Source of the DNA: Rapana venosa
Lineage: Eukaryota; Mollusca; Gastropoda; Neogastropoda; Muricidae
Assembly: GCA_028751875.1 (NCBI GenBank)
Contig: CM054144.1
Coordinates: 16,509,001 to 16,573,000, forward strand
Length of the DNA stretch: 64,000 bases
Reading direction: 5' to 3'
Positions 1-11,500 of the stretch are shown here, one piece after another (position 1 is the first letter of the stretch; every line of letters begins with the position of its first letter). The position numbers and the translations under genes are program-made. The notes beneath the pieces are model-generated. The model worked only from the letters and a program-made list of their open reading frames with translations, did no database searches and was not told the origin of the DNA.

Positions 1-19
1 ATACAGTGTCCTACCTTTC

Positions 20-420
20 AGAGAATTAGGTCCCAGTATCAATCCTTCCCCCCCTTCCCCTCCCCCTTCTCTCCTGTGGAAAATGCCGGAGGCCTGTTAG
101 TATAAATAGCGTCCCCACCTTCTGGAAATTCTGTACTAGGAATTCCTTCTTTTCTATCCATCTTTTTGTTTCTGTCTTGTTCCTTTTCTTCCTGTCACCT
201 CATTGTCTCTATTTTTTCTGCCTTCTTGGTCTATTATCCTGCCTTTTTCCTAGAAAAACTTAGAAGATAATTGTCTCCCACGCCGAAGTTGGGTGCGCTG
301 GGCCCGACATGTCAGGCACTTAGAAGCAGCACAACGCATTTTCGCTTATAATGATGGCAGACAACGATAGCTGCTGTCTGAGTGTTCGACAAAGAAGAGA
401 AGAAAAAGAAGAAGAAGAGG
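20..420 (+). repeat. Dispersed repeat family R, copy 1
   Basis: This stretch is clearly related to 5505-5870, and its 3' part also to 31265-31375. All three share a block with a TGACATGTCA-like palindrome inside GGGCC...GGC, followed by a CATTTTCGCT block. This copy ends in a GAA-rich tail near 390-430, which suggests the 3' end of a retroposon. No coding capacity was recognised, and the 5' limit is uncertain because the window begins here. Confidence 0.6.
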
Positions 421-540
421 AAGAAGAAGAATTAAACCGAAACCTGCAGATAAGGGATGTTGCAATCAATACACCACAGGCTACAGCATTGTAGGTATTG
501 ATTTTCTCAAAAGAGACTCCCTCTTGAATTGAACCATGTG

Positions 541-960
<420 letters not shown>

Positions 961-1110
961 CACACACACACACACACACACACACACCACACACACACAC
1001 ACACACACCACACACAACACACACACACACACGTGTGTATGTGTATATATATATTATATATGACAGAGAGAGAGAGAGAGAATGAATGAACGAATGAACG
1101 AATGAACGAA
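961..1110. repeat. (CA)n microsatellite and (GAAT/GAAC)n tail
   Basis: A CA tract with interruptions, a short TA/GA stretch, and then GAATGAAC-type repeats. The last part abuts the 3' end of the minus-strand LINE that follows, and is probably that element's tandem tail. Confidence 0.85.
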
Positions 1111-2304
1111 TTTTATTTGACAAAAGCTACAAGCCCATCAGTCAAAGGGGGTAATTGTAAGTAACATATTAACATAGGAATGAATATGAAAAGGACATGA
1201 GTAATAATCCAAAGTCCAGATAAATGCCAACCAATATTTTCAGTTATTACGTATAGGATCCGTTTCATTCATAGTCTGCTTACGTTTATCTAGAGCCTGC
1301 GTTATATATATTGCTAAAGATTTAAGCTCGGACATATTATTTGAAGATAACACCTTTTGTACAAGATTGGTGGACCTGTTGGTTGGGTTTGTCAAAAAAG
1401 CAATTTTTTGGCGAATGTCATGATATGTTCTACAAGCAAACAAAAAATGAAATTCGTCTTCTTCTTCTTCTCCACATGCTGGACAAGAGTTGTTGTCTGT
1501 CTCTGCTGTAATATACCATTGTTTGCAGTTCAAAAGACCACACAATCTTAGCCTAAATTTTAGTAAATTACTTCGAAGCCTTTTATTAGTTAACGATTTT
1601 AGATACTGTTCTGGACCAAACGCATCTTTAAAGGAGCTATACCAAGTGTATTTTTCACTAGACATTAACTGTTCATGCCAGTTTTGATGAAAACATGAAA
1701 TAAGTCTATCTTTCAATTCTCTAACAAACTGTTCTTCATAACCCACCCCCTGGCATAGCCAAACAATACCAAATCCATTTATCGTCAAAAGATCTTTTAC
1801 TTTAGTAGCCCAGTTTACTTTACCATTATTATGTTGTATAAGCAGCATCTCGTATGCTTGTCTGTTTATTCTTAACATAGGAAGCCTGATAAGTTTAATC
1901 CAGTATTTAATGCATTTAGTTATGGTTCTTATATAAAAGGGGTATCTACCAGTTTCTCCGTACATAAGTTTATTTGATGCATGTAATAGAACACATAAGA
2001 ATTTTTTCATGGCAAAGGTGTGTACTTTTTCAATTTGTGTGGTATCTTCTAGACCCCATACTTCTGCTGCATACGTCAGGGCAGGTTCTATTTGTGTGTC
2101 AAACAGTTTCCAAAATAATGTACTATCAGCAGAAGCTAATCTTCTCATTGATTTGATAATTTGCATAACTCCATTTTTAGCTTTTTGACACATCATATCA
2201 AACATAGAGCTATTACACAACTTTGTTGAAAATGTTACCCCAAGGTACTTATAGTTATTTGTTACTTTAAGTTTTTGGTCCCCATAAGTCCATTTTTCTC
2301 ACAG
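1081..2304 (-). mobile_element. Non-LTR retrotransposon (LINE), 3' part
   Basis: A 5'-truncated LINE in minus orientation. It has the C-terminal part of a reverse transcriptase (1240-2298), a 3' UTR (1111-1239), an AATAAA-like motif and a tail of TTCATTCG-type repeats at 1081-1110. It is cut off on its 5' side by the GA microsatellite starting at 2305. The clade (CR1/L2/RTE-like) is not determined. Confidence 0.8.
1240..2298 (-). CDS. LINE reverse transcriptase, C-terminal fragment
   Basis: This is an open frame of 352 codons with no genuine start. An in-frame TGA at 2299-2301 precedes it, so it is a fragment. Near its N-terminus it reads YKYLGVTFS, the motif that follows the catalytic palm of LINE reverse transcriptases. 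It then has an ...EPALTYAAEVWG... block typical of the RT thumb/connection region, and later a CPACGEEEEDEFHFLFAC zinc-binding motif (CxxC...H...C) as in zf-RVT domains. The catalytic YADD box and the endonuclease are missing, so it cannot work alone. The intact 1-kb frame suggests recent insertion. It is not a host gene. Confidence 0.85.
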   Translation of the reverse strand, partial: EKWTYGDQKLKVTNNYKYLGVTFSTKLCNSSMFDMMCQKAKNGVMQIIKSMRRLASADSTLFWKLFDTQIEPALTYAAEVWGLEDTTQIEKVHTFAMKKFLCVLLHASNKLMYGETGRYPFYIRTITKCIKYWIKLIRLPMLRINRQAYEMLLIQHNNGKVNWATKVKDLLTINGFGIVWLCQGVGYEEQFVRELKDRLISCFHQNWHEQLMSSEKYTWYSSFKDAFGPEQYLKSLTNKRLRSNLLKFRLRLCGLLNCKQWYITAETDNNSCPACGEEEEDEFHFLFACRTYHDIRQKIAFLTNPTNRSTNLVQKVLSSNNMSELKSLAIYITQALDKRKQTMNETDPIRNN

Positions 2305-2310
2305 TAAATT

Positions 2311-2368
<58 letters not shown>

Positions 2369-2375
2369 AGAGAGA
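2305..2375. repeat. (GA)n microsatellite
   Basis: Nearly pure GA dinucleotides with two small interruptions. Confidence 0.95.
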
Positions 2376-2379
2376 TTAT

Positions 2380-2690
2380 ATGGGTGGTCAGAACACTCGT
2401 TCTCCTCAAGCTTAAGCAGCATTTACTGTTGTTACCAAGAGGATGGGTGACTGAGGGCCTTGGCTTCAGTACAGTCTCCCAGTTCATCCAGCTGTAAATG
2501 GGTACCTGCCTCTTTAGGGTCAGGGAAAGTAAAGCAGCGTGGGAGAGGAGATGGGCGCCGCCCTCAAGATGTTGGCCCCTAGTGAAGCTGATGTTTATGA
2601 CACTTCGCTCCCCAACGACTGCATGGGTTATGGAAACACACACACACACATGCATATGTGTGTGTGTGTGTGCTGTTGCGTGCTGAGAAT
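2380..2690. repeat. Possible SINE-like segment with CA/GT tract
   Basis: The block around 2455-2580 (a CCCAGTTCATCCAGCTG stretch followed by a TGGGTACCTG stretch) resembles sequence I associate with dispersed short retroposons of aquatic animals. No second copy occurs in the window, so this rests on memory alone. A CA/GT microsatellite closes it at 2636-2672. Confidence 0.3.
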
Positions 2691-3384
2691 GTTCGCGTCA
2701 TCCATACCACTGGCCATGACTGGCTTGATCTTCAATGACGAAAGATTGACGTGTTTTTATCGTGTTCATAAAGACTTGCATGTCCATTGGAAATGTCAGT
2801 TGACGGAACTGAATGATCGCAGACTTGGATACGCCATGCAATCGGTTTTTTTTTTTAAGCGGGTAGATGTTTCTTCCACAATGCTTCATGCATGATACTT
2901 CGTGGGATTATCGATTGGACAAAGTGTTGAGAAATTCTTAGGAAATGGAACAACTTTATAACAGTAAAACCTGCTTTTGTTCAGCATTTCAAAGAACATT
3001 CATTCAATGATGGCTCAGCGTCTAGGTAAGGGATTACGTAAATGGGAAATTTTGCAATAGTAACGGTTGCGCCATACCTGCATATAAAACAAAGCAACGC
3101 CTCCGCTCTGCTCTCGTTTTTACTGATATCCGACGGACTCCCGTGGGATGGGATTATCTGCCCTTGACTTATGCACTGGGAAATACACATAATTGAACTA
3201 GGTTTAGGCCAAGAAGGTGAAATTTAATTAATTGGGATTACTTTTATCTAAACTGTTGGAAGAAAGAGAAACTACATAATCCCTCTCTCTTGCTTTTAAT
3301 TTTCTTAGACAGCCTTCTTTGATCAGTAATCTGCACAATGTTAGTGTAGCCTTTGGCAAACACTGTATCCATTTTAATCAACTC
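2691..3384. other. Intergenic, no gene recognised
   Basis: Only short random frames on both strands. I see nothing with coding features. Confidence 0.5.
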
Positions 3385-3545
3385 TCTGCCACCACGTGAC
3401 GCGAGGCTTCCTCCCTCGCAGGCAATGGCAAAGCCAACCCTTCTCACGCCTCCTTTCCACGCATGACGTCATTGGGTGGTTATTATTTCCTAAGTGCTGA
3501 TTGGATGGGATGGAGCTGCGGTAGGGAAGCCCCAGCTGTCTGTGA
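3385..3545. promoter_or_regulatory. Promoter-like cluster (E-box, CRE, CCAAT)
   Basis: Within about 150 bases there is a CACGTG E-box (about 3393), a full palindromic CRE (TGACGTCA, about 3464) directly followed by ATTGG (an inverted CCAAT box), and a second GATTGG about 30 bases on. The region is richer in GC and CpG than its surroundings. This spacing is typical of animal proximal promoters, but I see no first exon on either strand, so the function is inferred. Confidence 0.35.
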
Positions 3546-3616
3546 CTGGTGATTGATTTTTGTAGCTCTAAGCATTGAGGTGTTGCAACAGGAGTTCGTT
3601 TGGGAAAGCACGCGTT

Positions 3617-3618
<2 letters not shown>

Positions 3619-3695
<77 letters not shown>

Positions 3696-3764
3696 ATAGA
3701 TTGATATATTATGGAGAGAGAGAGAGGAGAGAGAGGAGAGAGTGAGAGTGAGATGATCTATGGA

Positions 3765-3801
<37 letters not shown>

Positions 3802-3816
3802 TGAATGATATGGAAG

Positions 3817-3856
<40 letters not shown>

Positions 3857-3945
3857 TAGGTTGATAGGCCTATATGGAGAGAGAGAGGTATATGGACAAG
3901 AGTGTGAGAGAGAGGAAGAGGCAATGAATAGATGATAGGCATATA

Positions 3946-3988
<43 letters not shown>

Positions 3989-4034
3989 TATATATGAGAG
4001 AGAGAGAGAAGAGAGAGAGAGGAGAGAGAGAGAA
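3619..4034. repeat. GA/TA compound microsatellite array
   Basis: About 400 bases of GA repeats, broken by short unique words (ATGAATAGAT, ATAGGCCTATATGG) that recur. This suggests small duplications within the tract. A TA-rich tract lies at 3941-3995. Glu/Arg-rich and Ser/Leu-rich frames on either strand are artefacts. Confidence 0.9.
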
Positions 4035-4640
4035 TTTGCGTGAATCTGTCAATCAATCATCAATCAATCAGTGGACGATTTTTGATAGGCAAATGAAAAC
4101 TGTTTTTTGTCCAACCTTATCTTTACAACCTGTTTTTATACATGCATGAAAACAATGAGTAATCCGTGAAAAAAGACGGAAAAGAAAAACACATTACCAA
4201 AGTGACACAGAAAAACAGCCATATATTTATAGAAAAAAGTTTTAAAAAGCATGGTACACACAAAAAAATATCTGAAAGAATAAACGACAAAAAACGAAAA
4301 ACAGAACAAGTATTTTTCTGAGAGCAATAGACTTAAGCACTGCATGGTTTTGTTTGCTTAATTTTTTTTTTATAACATCCAGCACTCAATAAAGTTAACA
4401 GAGACGGAAATAACGAATAAAAGGAAAGGCATGCTGTACATACACATATGATTGAGAAAGACATGGTAAAAGGTCAGACATAATTACAAAATATAAAAAA
4501 ACGGAGAGAGGAGGAAGGAGGGAGGAAGGAGGGAGTGGAGAAAAAGTTGACGGAGATTTAACACAAGGCATAATGTCAAAAGGCGCCGAGGACATATCAT
4601 GATTAAATATTGAACAAGTTTGGTTGTTGTTGGTTTTTTA
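4035..4640. other. Intergenic, no gene recognised
   Basis: AT-rich sequence with A runs on the plus strand. No structured element is seen. Confidence 0.5.
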
Positions 4641-4659
4641 ATGAGAGAAAGAGAGAGAG

Positions 4660-4752
<93 letters not shown>

Positions 4753-4774
4753 GTGTGTGTGTGTGTGTGTGTGT
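4641..4774. repeat. (GA)n-(GT)n microsatellite
   Basis: About 100 bases of GA switching directly into GT at about 4751. Confidence 0.95.
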
Positions 4775-5504
4775 TTCTTTTAGCGTCTAATCACTAAAAA
4801 CAAAAGTGGATTTGACAGGTAATGGGGAGGAAACTAATGGACAGATAATGTCATTGTATTTGACAAAAAGAAACTGGCTACTTTGGTTTTACGCGCACGT
4901 GCGCGCGTGTATGTGTATGTGAAGGTAAAGAGGTAGAAGATCGTAGAACTCGGCTGAGACAGAGTAATAGGGCTACTAGCCCTTGAAGCATTGCCTGGAG
5001 CTCCTACCAACAGCCGCGATGGAGACAGTTGAGGTGTGTGTGTGTGTGTGTGTGTTATGTAAGAGACAAAGATAAATATAGAGGGACAGAGACAGATAGG
5101 GAAAGGGGAGACTGAGGCTGCATAAAGCTAGAGAGAGAGCGAGAGAGAGAGAGAGAGGAGAGAGGAGGGGGGGGGGGGGGGGGAACCATACAAGCAGACA
5201 TAGACAACACATACAGGTAGGTTGTATGCACAGACAAAAACAAACTCGAAGAACAAAAAATTAAGTAACACTGACAGAAACAAAGACAAGAAGAAACACA
5301 GATACACGCCCACACGGTAGAGCTTATCACATAAACACAGGTAGTAACCTTTCACTCCTCTGCACACCAAAAAACAAAACAAAAAACCACCAAAACCCAA
5401 AGAAACAAAAAGAAATATAAACCATAATGGCTTTTTATCCTAATGTCATTGTCATTGATAATACCGAGAATGTAGCAACTTCTTTTGATTCCGAATAAGA
5501 AAAC
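4775..5504. other. Intergenic with short GT, GA and G tracts
   Basis: Small tracts: GT at 5034-5056, GA at 5131-5165 and a G run at 5166-5183. No gene is seen. Confidence 0.5.
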
Positions 5505-5870
5505 AAAGCACCCGGAGCAAAGTCCAAGTCGGATTTACTCCCCTGTGGGGATGCCGGTGGGGGGTGGGGGTGGGGGCAGCTGTCCCCACATTCTGTGCTA
5601 GAAATGTCCACTTTTCTATCAAAATCTTTGTTTCTGCCTTGTTTCTTTTCTTCCCATCACTTCCTTCTTGTCTATTTTCTGCCTTCTTGTTCCATTATCC
5701 TGCCTTTTCGCCCAGAAAGACTTGCAAGACAATTCTATCTTACGCCCAAGCCGGATGGCTGGGCCTGACATGTCAGGCGCTTAACGGCAGCGTGACGCAT
5801 TTTCGCTCATAGAACAGACAACCATAGTTGCTGTTTGAGCGTTGGATGAAGAAGTCTGGTTTACTCTTCT
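5505..5870 (+). repeat. Dispersed repeat family R, copy 2
   Basis: It aligns along most of its length with copy 1 (20-420). Shared parts include a pyrimidine-rich middle with TTTCTTTTCTTCC-type words, the TGACATGTCAGG palindrome near 5766 and the CATTTTCGCT block. It ends close to the Polinton insertion site, just upstream of 5916. Confidence 0.65.
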
Positions 5871-5915
5871 CTCTCTCTGTCCGTCTCTGATGGGGTTGTA
5901 GTAGGAGTGTTATGT

Positions 5916-5921
5916 ATCATG
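5916..5921. repeat. Polinton target-site duplication, left copy
   Basis: ATCATG lies directly outside the left terminus and is repeated exactly at 16251-16256. Six-base duplications are characteristic of Polinton/Maverick integration. Confidence 0.9.
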
Positions 5922-6082
5922 AGAGATAGGGAAAAGGGGCATTCAAGCTCCTTTGCCGATAATTTTACCAAACCTCTGCAACTTTGAGCCGATTCGGCTG
6001 CGCCTCATCGACTCAAAACTTGCAGGCGTTTTTTACTTATAACTAGGCAAACAATCTTGAATGCCCCTTTTCCCTATTCTCT
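5922..6082. repeat. Terminal palindrome, left end
   Basis: The first 26 bases of the element recur inverted at about 6056-6082. The sequence between continues as an imperfect inverted repeat around a centre near 6002, so the element tip can fold into one long hairpin of about 160 nt. The same structure occurs at the right end. Confidence 0.9.
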
Positions 6083-6793
6083 CTACTAAAACTGAATAGT
6101 AATACTAATTTATTTTGATGGGTAAAATTATAAAATTATAGGGGAATTTTATGCTTTATGTCCACAGAAAAACGAGTTGAAGAGGGAGAAGAAATGGGGT
6201 AGGAGGACACACACCTCGCCCGCTGTCATGAATGGCACACAGCACCCAATAAGGCTTTGACAAACTGAATAACCGAGATTTCAAAGGTAGCGCTTAGGGT
6301 GTCTCCCGCCCCCGGGTAAGACGATCTAGACATGTACTTACCTTTCCCCATTCGCAGAACTAGATAGAATCAGTGGATTAAGTATCAGTGCGACATTTCC
6401 GCTCAGAACTCATATGTTGGTTAGCAAGCCGAGCCATAGCTGTCATGTCTTTGCAGTGTGAAGTCGTTGCAGTGAAGACATGCCAGATTTTCAAGCTTTT
6501 CATTAATAAAAGTGTTTGAATTTATCTTACACTGTTACTTGCTTAGTTGTTAGGTAATGTCAGATATTTCGTCAGGAATCAGAACAACCTCTCACCCTAC
6601 TAAACACAGGATCTGCGGCTTCTCAATGAAGATTATGCCTAACTGCTCAGGTGCTGTGCCACTAACGGAAAATGAAGTGTAGTTCTAAAAATAGAAACGG
6701 TTACGCTTAACCGGTGGAATCTGATGCACCATGATCATAATAAAGTTTTTCACCTGCTTCAATGCTGCTTGTCCCACTCGCCTTCACTTCACC
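5922..6793 (+). repeat. Polinton left terminal inverted repeat
   Basis: It matches the reverse complement of 15421-16250 throughout, with scattered mismatches and indels. The inner boundary is placed where similarity fades, after a CACCTGCTT...CTTCACTTCA stretch. No gene was recognised in it. Confidence 0.92.
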
Positions 6794-7439
6794 CTGTAAA
6801 CAGCATGCACTGTTAAATAAGCTATTGGGGTTTTACACTATACAATTTTTAGTCGGCTGGTATGGTTTTGAGTAATAGTTTACTATGCTTTGAGCTTCTG
6901 AGTTTTAGCTGTATGCTTTCTCTTTCTTGTCGGGCTGTTAATAACATCTTTCGCCCAAGGCCCAATAATTAAACCCATCTCTGTCTTTCATAGTGAAAAA
7001 ATTACAACTACTTTGATTTGTTAATGGTAATCTTTTAATATGCTATTATATATGTATGTCTGCAACCAAAACTGTTATCTGTGCATGTCTCCCACTGAAA
7101 GCAAGCGTAGTCAAAAACTATTCCTTTTCTTAACAATGTCACGCTTCTGCTGTGCAGTCTCTATTAAGAAAAGGGTTCTGCCTATTTTCAAAGAGCTGTA
7201 ATTAGTATTCTAAAACACTCGCTTAGCCTGTCAGGGGATTGACTATAATTATATTCTCATCTGTCCAAATAAATTTTCTCTACTATTGTATGTTGTATTG
7301 TTGTGTTGTGTTGGACAGAATATAACAATGAACTCGAAAATGATTTTTGTACACTGTTTGTATTAAATCTAAAACAAAATTACAGTCTTTGCCACAGCCA
7401 GTCTGCCTGCATATTATGTGAGCCAGTGTGCTTCTTTTG
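6794..7439. other. Polinton interior, no gene recognised
   Basis: AT-rich and stop-filled in all frames. In complete relatives this position would carry a gene, but none can be read. Confidence 0.5.
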
Positions 7440-8500
7440 GTAGAAAAACTTAGCTGGTCCATAAGTATACAATTTCTTTTAGTCTATTTTTCCTTCTATT
7501 GTTGAGCTGTGCATCCATCACTACAAATAGAGTATATTTTTTTGGGTCTTCTTCCTTTTCTCTGCTCTTTCTATATTTGTATAGTTATTCCTTCTGAGGT
7601 TTTCATGCATCTTCCTGAAAACAATGCAGCTTTTCATCATCTGTTGATCTTAAGTCAACCACAATGCATATTTAGATGTTAGGTATTCATGAAGCATAAC
7701 ATCATGTAGATGTAAAGATTTGTTGTAACACCTGTAGTGGTCATCATTGTGTTGATCCAGAACCAAAGTATTTTCTTACCTCATCTTAATGTTGATTATG
7801 GTAAATGCCTGAGGCGTAGATTGGGATTTGGTTGCCCCTCTATAGTACATGATAAATGTTTAATTTACCGGGTTTAGATTATTAGATGAATGATTGAGAC
7901 GTGAATTAACAAACCTCTCACTTAATTGGGAAAAGGGGTGGCTGCGTCTTCAAACAGCACCTAATTTTCTTTTAATGGATCTTGCCGGCAGTGTTCAGAA
8001 TTTATGATCCACACAGTATTGCTTTACTCTTCATTATTGTGTATGGTTAAGCACTCTTTCATAATAGATAGCAAGCCTTGATGGTATTGCTTTGCATAAA
8101 GCGTGCAAGTCTGGGTGATTGACAACATCATACTCTAAAGATATACCAGTTATTTTGTACTTTGTGTCAGGGGCAGGGATGTTAATAACACGAGGCACTG
8201 TCATTAAGGTCAGCTCATACGACCAGTTCTTGTCCCTGAGTGCGCCACTGATAGTAAGGCATGTGTGAGCTGGCAGTTTCAAGTCAAGAGGAATACAAAA
8301 CCTGTTACCATAGGCTTTTTGCTATGGCAGCATCGTTTTTCCTTTTTCCACTTATCAGCAGAATTACTCTGTGTTTTAGCCCCCTCATCATCCTGTATGC
8401 CTTGATATAATAAAGATCATTTCTCTTTTTTCTTTTGTCATCCATAAATCAGTATAGATCAAGGAATATGTCGGCATTGTTTAATGACAGTACCTCTCTG
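7440..8500 (-). pseudogene. Polinton major capsid protein remnant
   Basis: The longest intact part (8034-8321, minus) reads as a beta-rich segment with short blocks RVINIPAP, ITGISLEYDVV and IYYERVLNH. I associate these with the double-jelly-roll capsid protein of Polintons and adintoviruses. More fragments of the same protein lie in other frames on both sides: a DLWMTKEKR-like piece near 8425-8460, an SEGITIQI piece near 7571-7615 and a VMDAQLN piece near 7501-7530. Their order is the one expected on the minus strand. Several frameshifts and stop codons separate the pieces, and the N-terminal part was not found, so no capsid can be made. The family call is from recognition, not alignment. 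Confidence 0.65.
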
Positions 8501-11500
8501 CCTTCTAGCTTGAACTAATCTTTTTTATAATAGCCCTTACCTAAGTTTGCTACACTACTTCTGTTGGGATCATCTTCAGATATAGTTCAATCTGAAATGC
8601 AGCCTAGTTGGCCTAGAACAATGACATCAATTCTTTTCCTAAATTAAGATAACCTACAGTCAGATCCTGATTTTCCATCAATAGTGGAGGGTTGTTTGTA
8701 TAACGATTGTCTGTCTGTTTCCTTTAATGCCTAATGGATCTTTTAAATGTCTGTATGGATCAGATTGCCTCCAAATGTTTGTTGCAGCATCTTTTTTTCT
8801 AATTAAAGTAGCAAAATAAAAAAAAACAATAATAGAATAATGGAAGACTATGATATAGATATGGATGATGTGTTTACGCCTGTGATGATATGGGTTGACG
8901 CGGCAACATCTGTAGCACCCTTGAATTCAGTTGAAGAGATTTATTAGAAGCCCAGGGTTAAAGATTTTCACACAAGGTTTGGGACACCAAGCCAGAAGTA
9001 CTTAGACCATACTGACTATGATATGGGACCAACAAAGACAATCTGTATGCTTAACTGACACAGGACAAAAGGTTTTATTAACAAAGAAAAAAATAACCCA
9101 CACCAGTTTTCCCTAGCAAATAATACACTCAAGCAGGAGACTAAGTGTTTGCTATGCAGAGGGAAAAATTGGTTATTAGTGATGCACTAACTCCTAACAG
9201 ACTGCTTCGCAAGCCATTGCAACAAACTACAAATGATGAACAAAACCTTCCAACAATATTGACGTCTACCATGGAAGACCTAAGCACAGTTGGCATACAA
9301 CAACAACTGAAACCTATTTAGAGTTGGAAACTATGCTTCTACAAGCAGACGAAGACACATGCACTGAAAAACAATAAATGAACAACCCTACCATGCACAG
9401 AAATAATGGGTTCAATCAAGCACTACAGAGTTTAGAGGCGAAACTGATAAATAATTTTAGCAAAGCTAGGCGAATTTAGACTCACGCATTGAACTAGAAA
9501 AGAAGAAAGCTAGCAGAAGCAGGACGATGCAAATCTTGACCAGGAAGTAAAGAAAAGAACCACACAGTGTCTAAAAATCGCAAGATGATCGCCAAAGCAA
9601 GATTAGAGGTCTTAAACAATAACAGGACAACAACTTACAATACAAAAAAAACCTCAGGTTAGCAGAATAAAAGAAACAATTCAACCGATATTCTTTATGA
9701 AATCAGTTTGCATTGCGGAAAGAATCCGTACACTGTTTTCCCGAGCAAGGCTAACACTTGTCAGTATAAATTACAAGGCATTTGGGGTTTGCTCTATTAG
9801 CACACTTGTGTATGCGCTGACAGGAAGCACACTTCCGCCACCACCACCACCACCACTTCGCCCCCCCACAAGGCACAGCCTGGGTTAGGAAACAAACTCG
9901 GCCACTTACGCTGACCTATTAAAAAATTAGCCTACACGTTGGCCACGCACTTCTGTATAATGGTTCTGTTGTTAGTGGCTATTAACAACCGCAGGAAAAG
10001 TTGTGGGATTTATGGCAAAGACATTTATGGGCGTACTGTATTTAGTTGTTGGTTTTCTTCTTTCTAAAATTAAAGATATGGCAGGCCGCTTAAAACCAAG
10101 TCACTGTGTTAAAGCAGTTATTTCATCTATGACGTCTCTTACAAGGGGAATAATTATTTTTTTGTTTGCTCTGTTGTGGGGGTAGTAGTAGTTGCTTTCC
10201 CTTGTTTCTTGATGTTCGGACTACTACTTTTGCTACCTGCTGTTTGTTTACACTTCATTTTTTCCAAGCAAGCACATTCATCTCCAGCTATAATAATATT
10301 GTTGTTGTAGTTAGTATTGTTCCTATTGTAACTGCATGTTGGAGGGCAGCATATATAAACCATGTCCTATAGCAAAGTCTACCTTAGACCGTTGCATAGT
10401 GAAGCACATGCTTGATAAATGCTTCGATTGCTTGATGGTAGGTCAACGGCCCGAGTTAATACTGTCTTCAGATTTGCTAGAAACTGCTTTTTTTGTGCAT
10501 TCAAAAACCAGGTTGCCACCAATTCATACTTGATCTTTGTCTGATGCCTCGTTGCACAAGCAAGCACCACACATAGGTTCGAACAGAGTCATTAATCCTC
10601 TATAATCCTGGTCTTGTTTAACTTCCTCTTATCAAGAATTAAAGTCGTCCTGGCATACTTTTGCATTGCTCTATTGAACACAAGGACAACTCTTGCACGC
10701 GTGAGAAAGGAGAAAGATGTATTTGGCGGCCAACAGTCATAGTTTTTACTCCTGATGCACACCCCACAAATACTGAGTCCATCCATGATTTTTTGTCCTG
10801 TGCTTAGTCTGAATGCAGTCTTAGAATCAAATATTAAAATAATTGACAGCTCTATACGCCTTCATGTTAATTCTATGGTATGGGATTGATAAGTTACTAT
10901 CAGTGGGCAGTGGAACCTGCACAGTTCAGATAGCCACGCATAAACTGATAGTACACAGGCAACCTGTACACAGACTTTACTAAATGGTTTGTGGTTCTGT
11001 GGTTCAGCATATGACAGACACAGCCCGTAGTTGCACAGTGGGATAGCAAAGTATAAGTGGTTTTGGTTAAATCCTGTTTAGGATTAGACAACCATGTTTC
11101 GCAGTAGCATCATCCTTAATTGGTGGGGGTTTAAGTATGATTTCAGTGGGTTGGGAACTTTTACTTCGAAGATAGTGTCTCTGACACAGCAACATCTAGC
11201 TTTATGAAAGGTAATTAATAGTCTCTTGGGTTATAGTGAGGATCCAGCCTCGTATTTTTGCTCTTTATTTATATTTATACAGTATTATTCTTTAGTAGTT
11301 CAATTGTTGATTAACACTAACAAACATCAAAATCAGGTGTATACCTGTTTTAAACTAGCCATTCCTATTGACAACGCTGTCACATAAAACAGTTGCTTTG
11401 CATGGGTCTTCTACAAAAGTATCATGGGACAAACATTAGACAGCAGCAACTATGGATTAAAAAATATGATCTCAGTCTAGAGCGTTTAAATAAATTTACT

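Noticed and set aside
10003..10185. Polinton membrane protein with two helices
   Set aside because: Hydrophobic but short and without similarity I can recognise. Kept only as part of the decayed interior.
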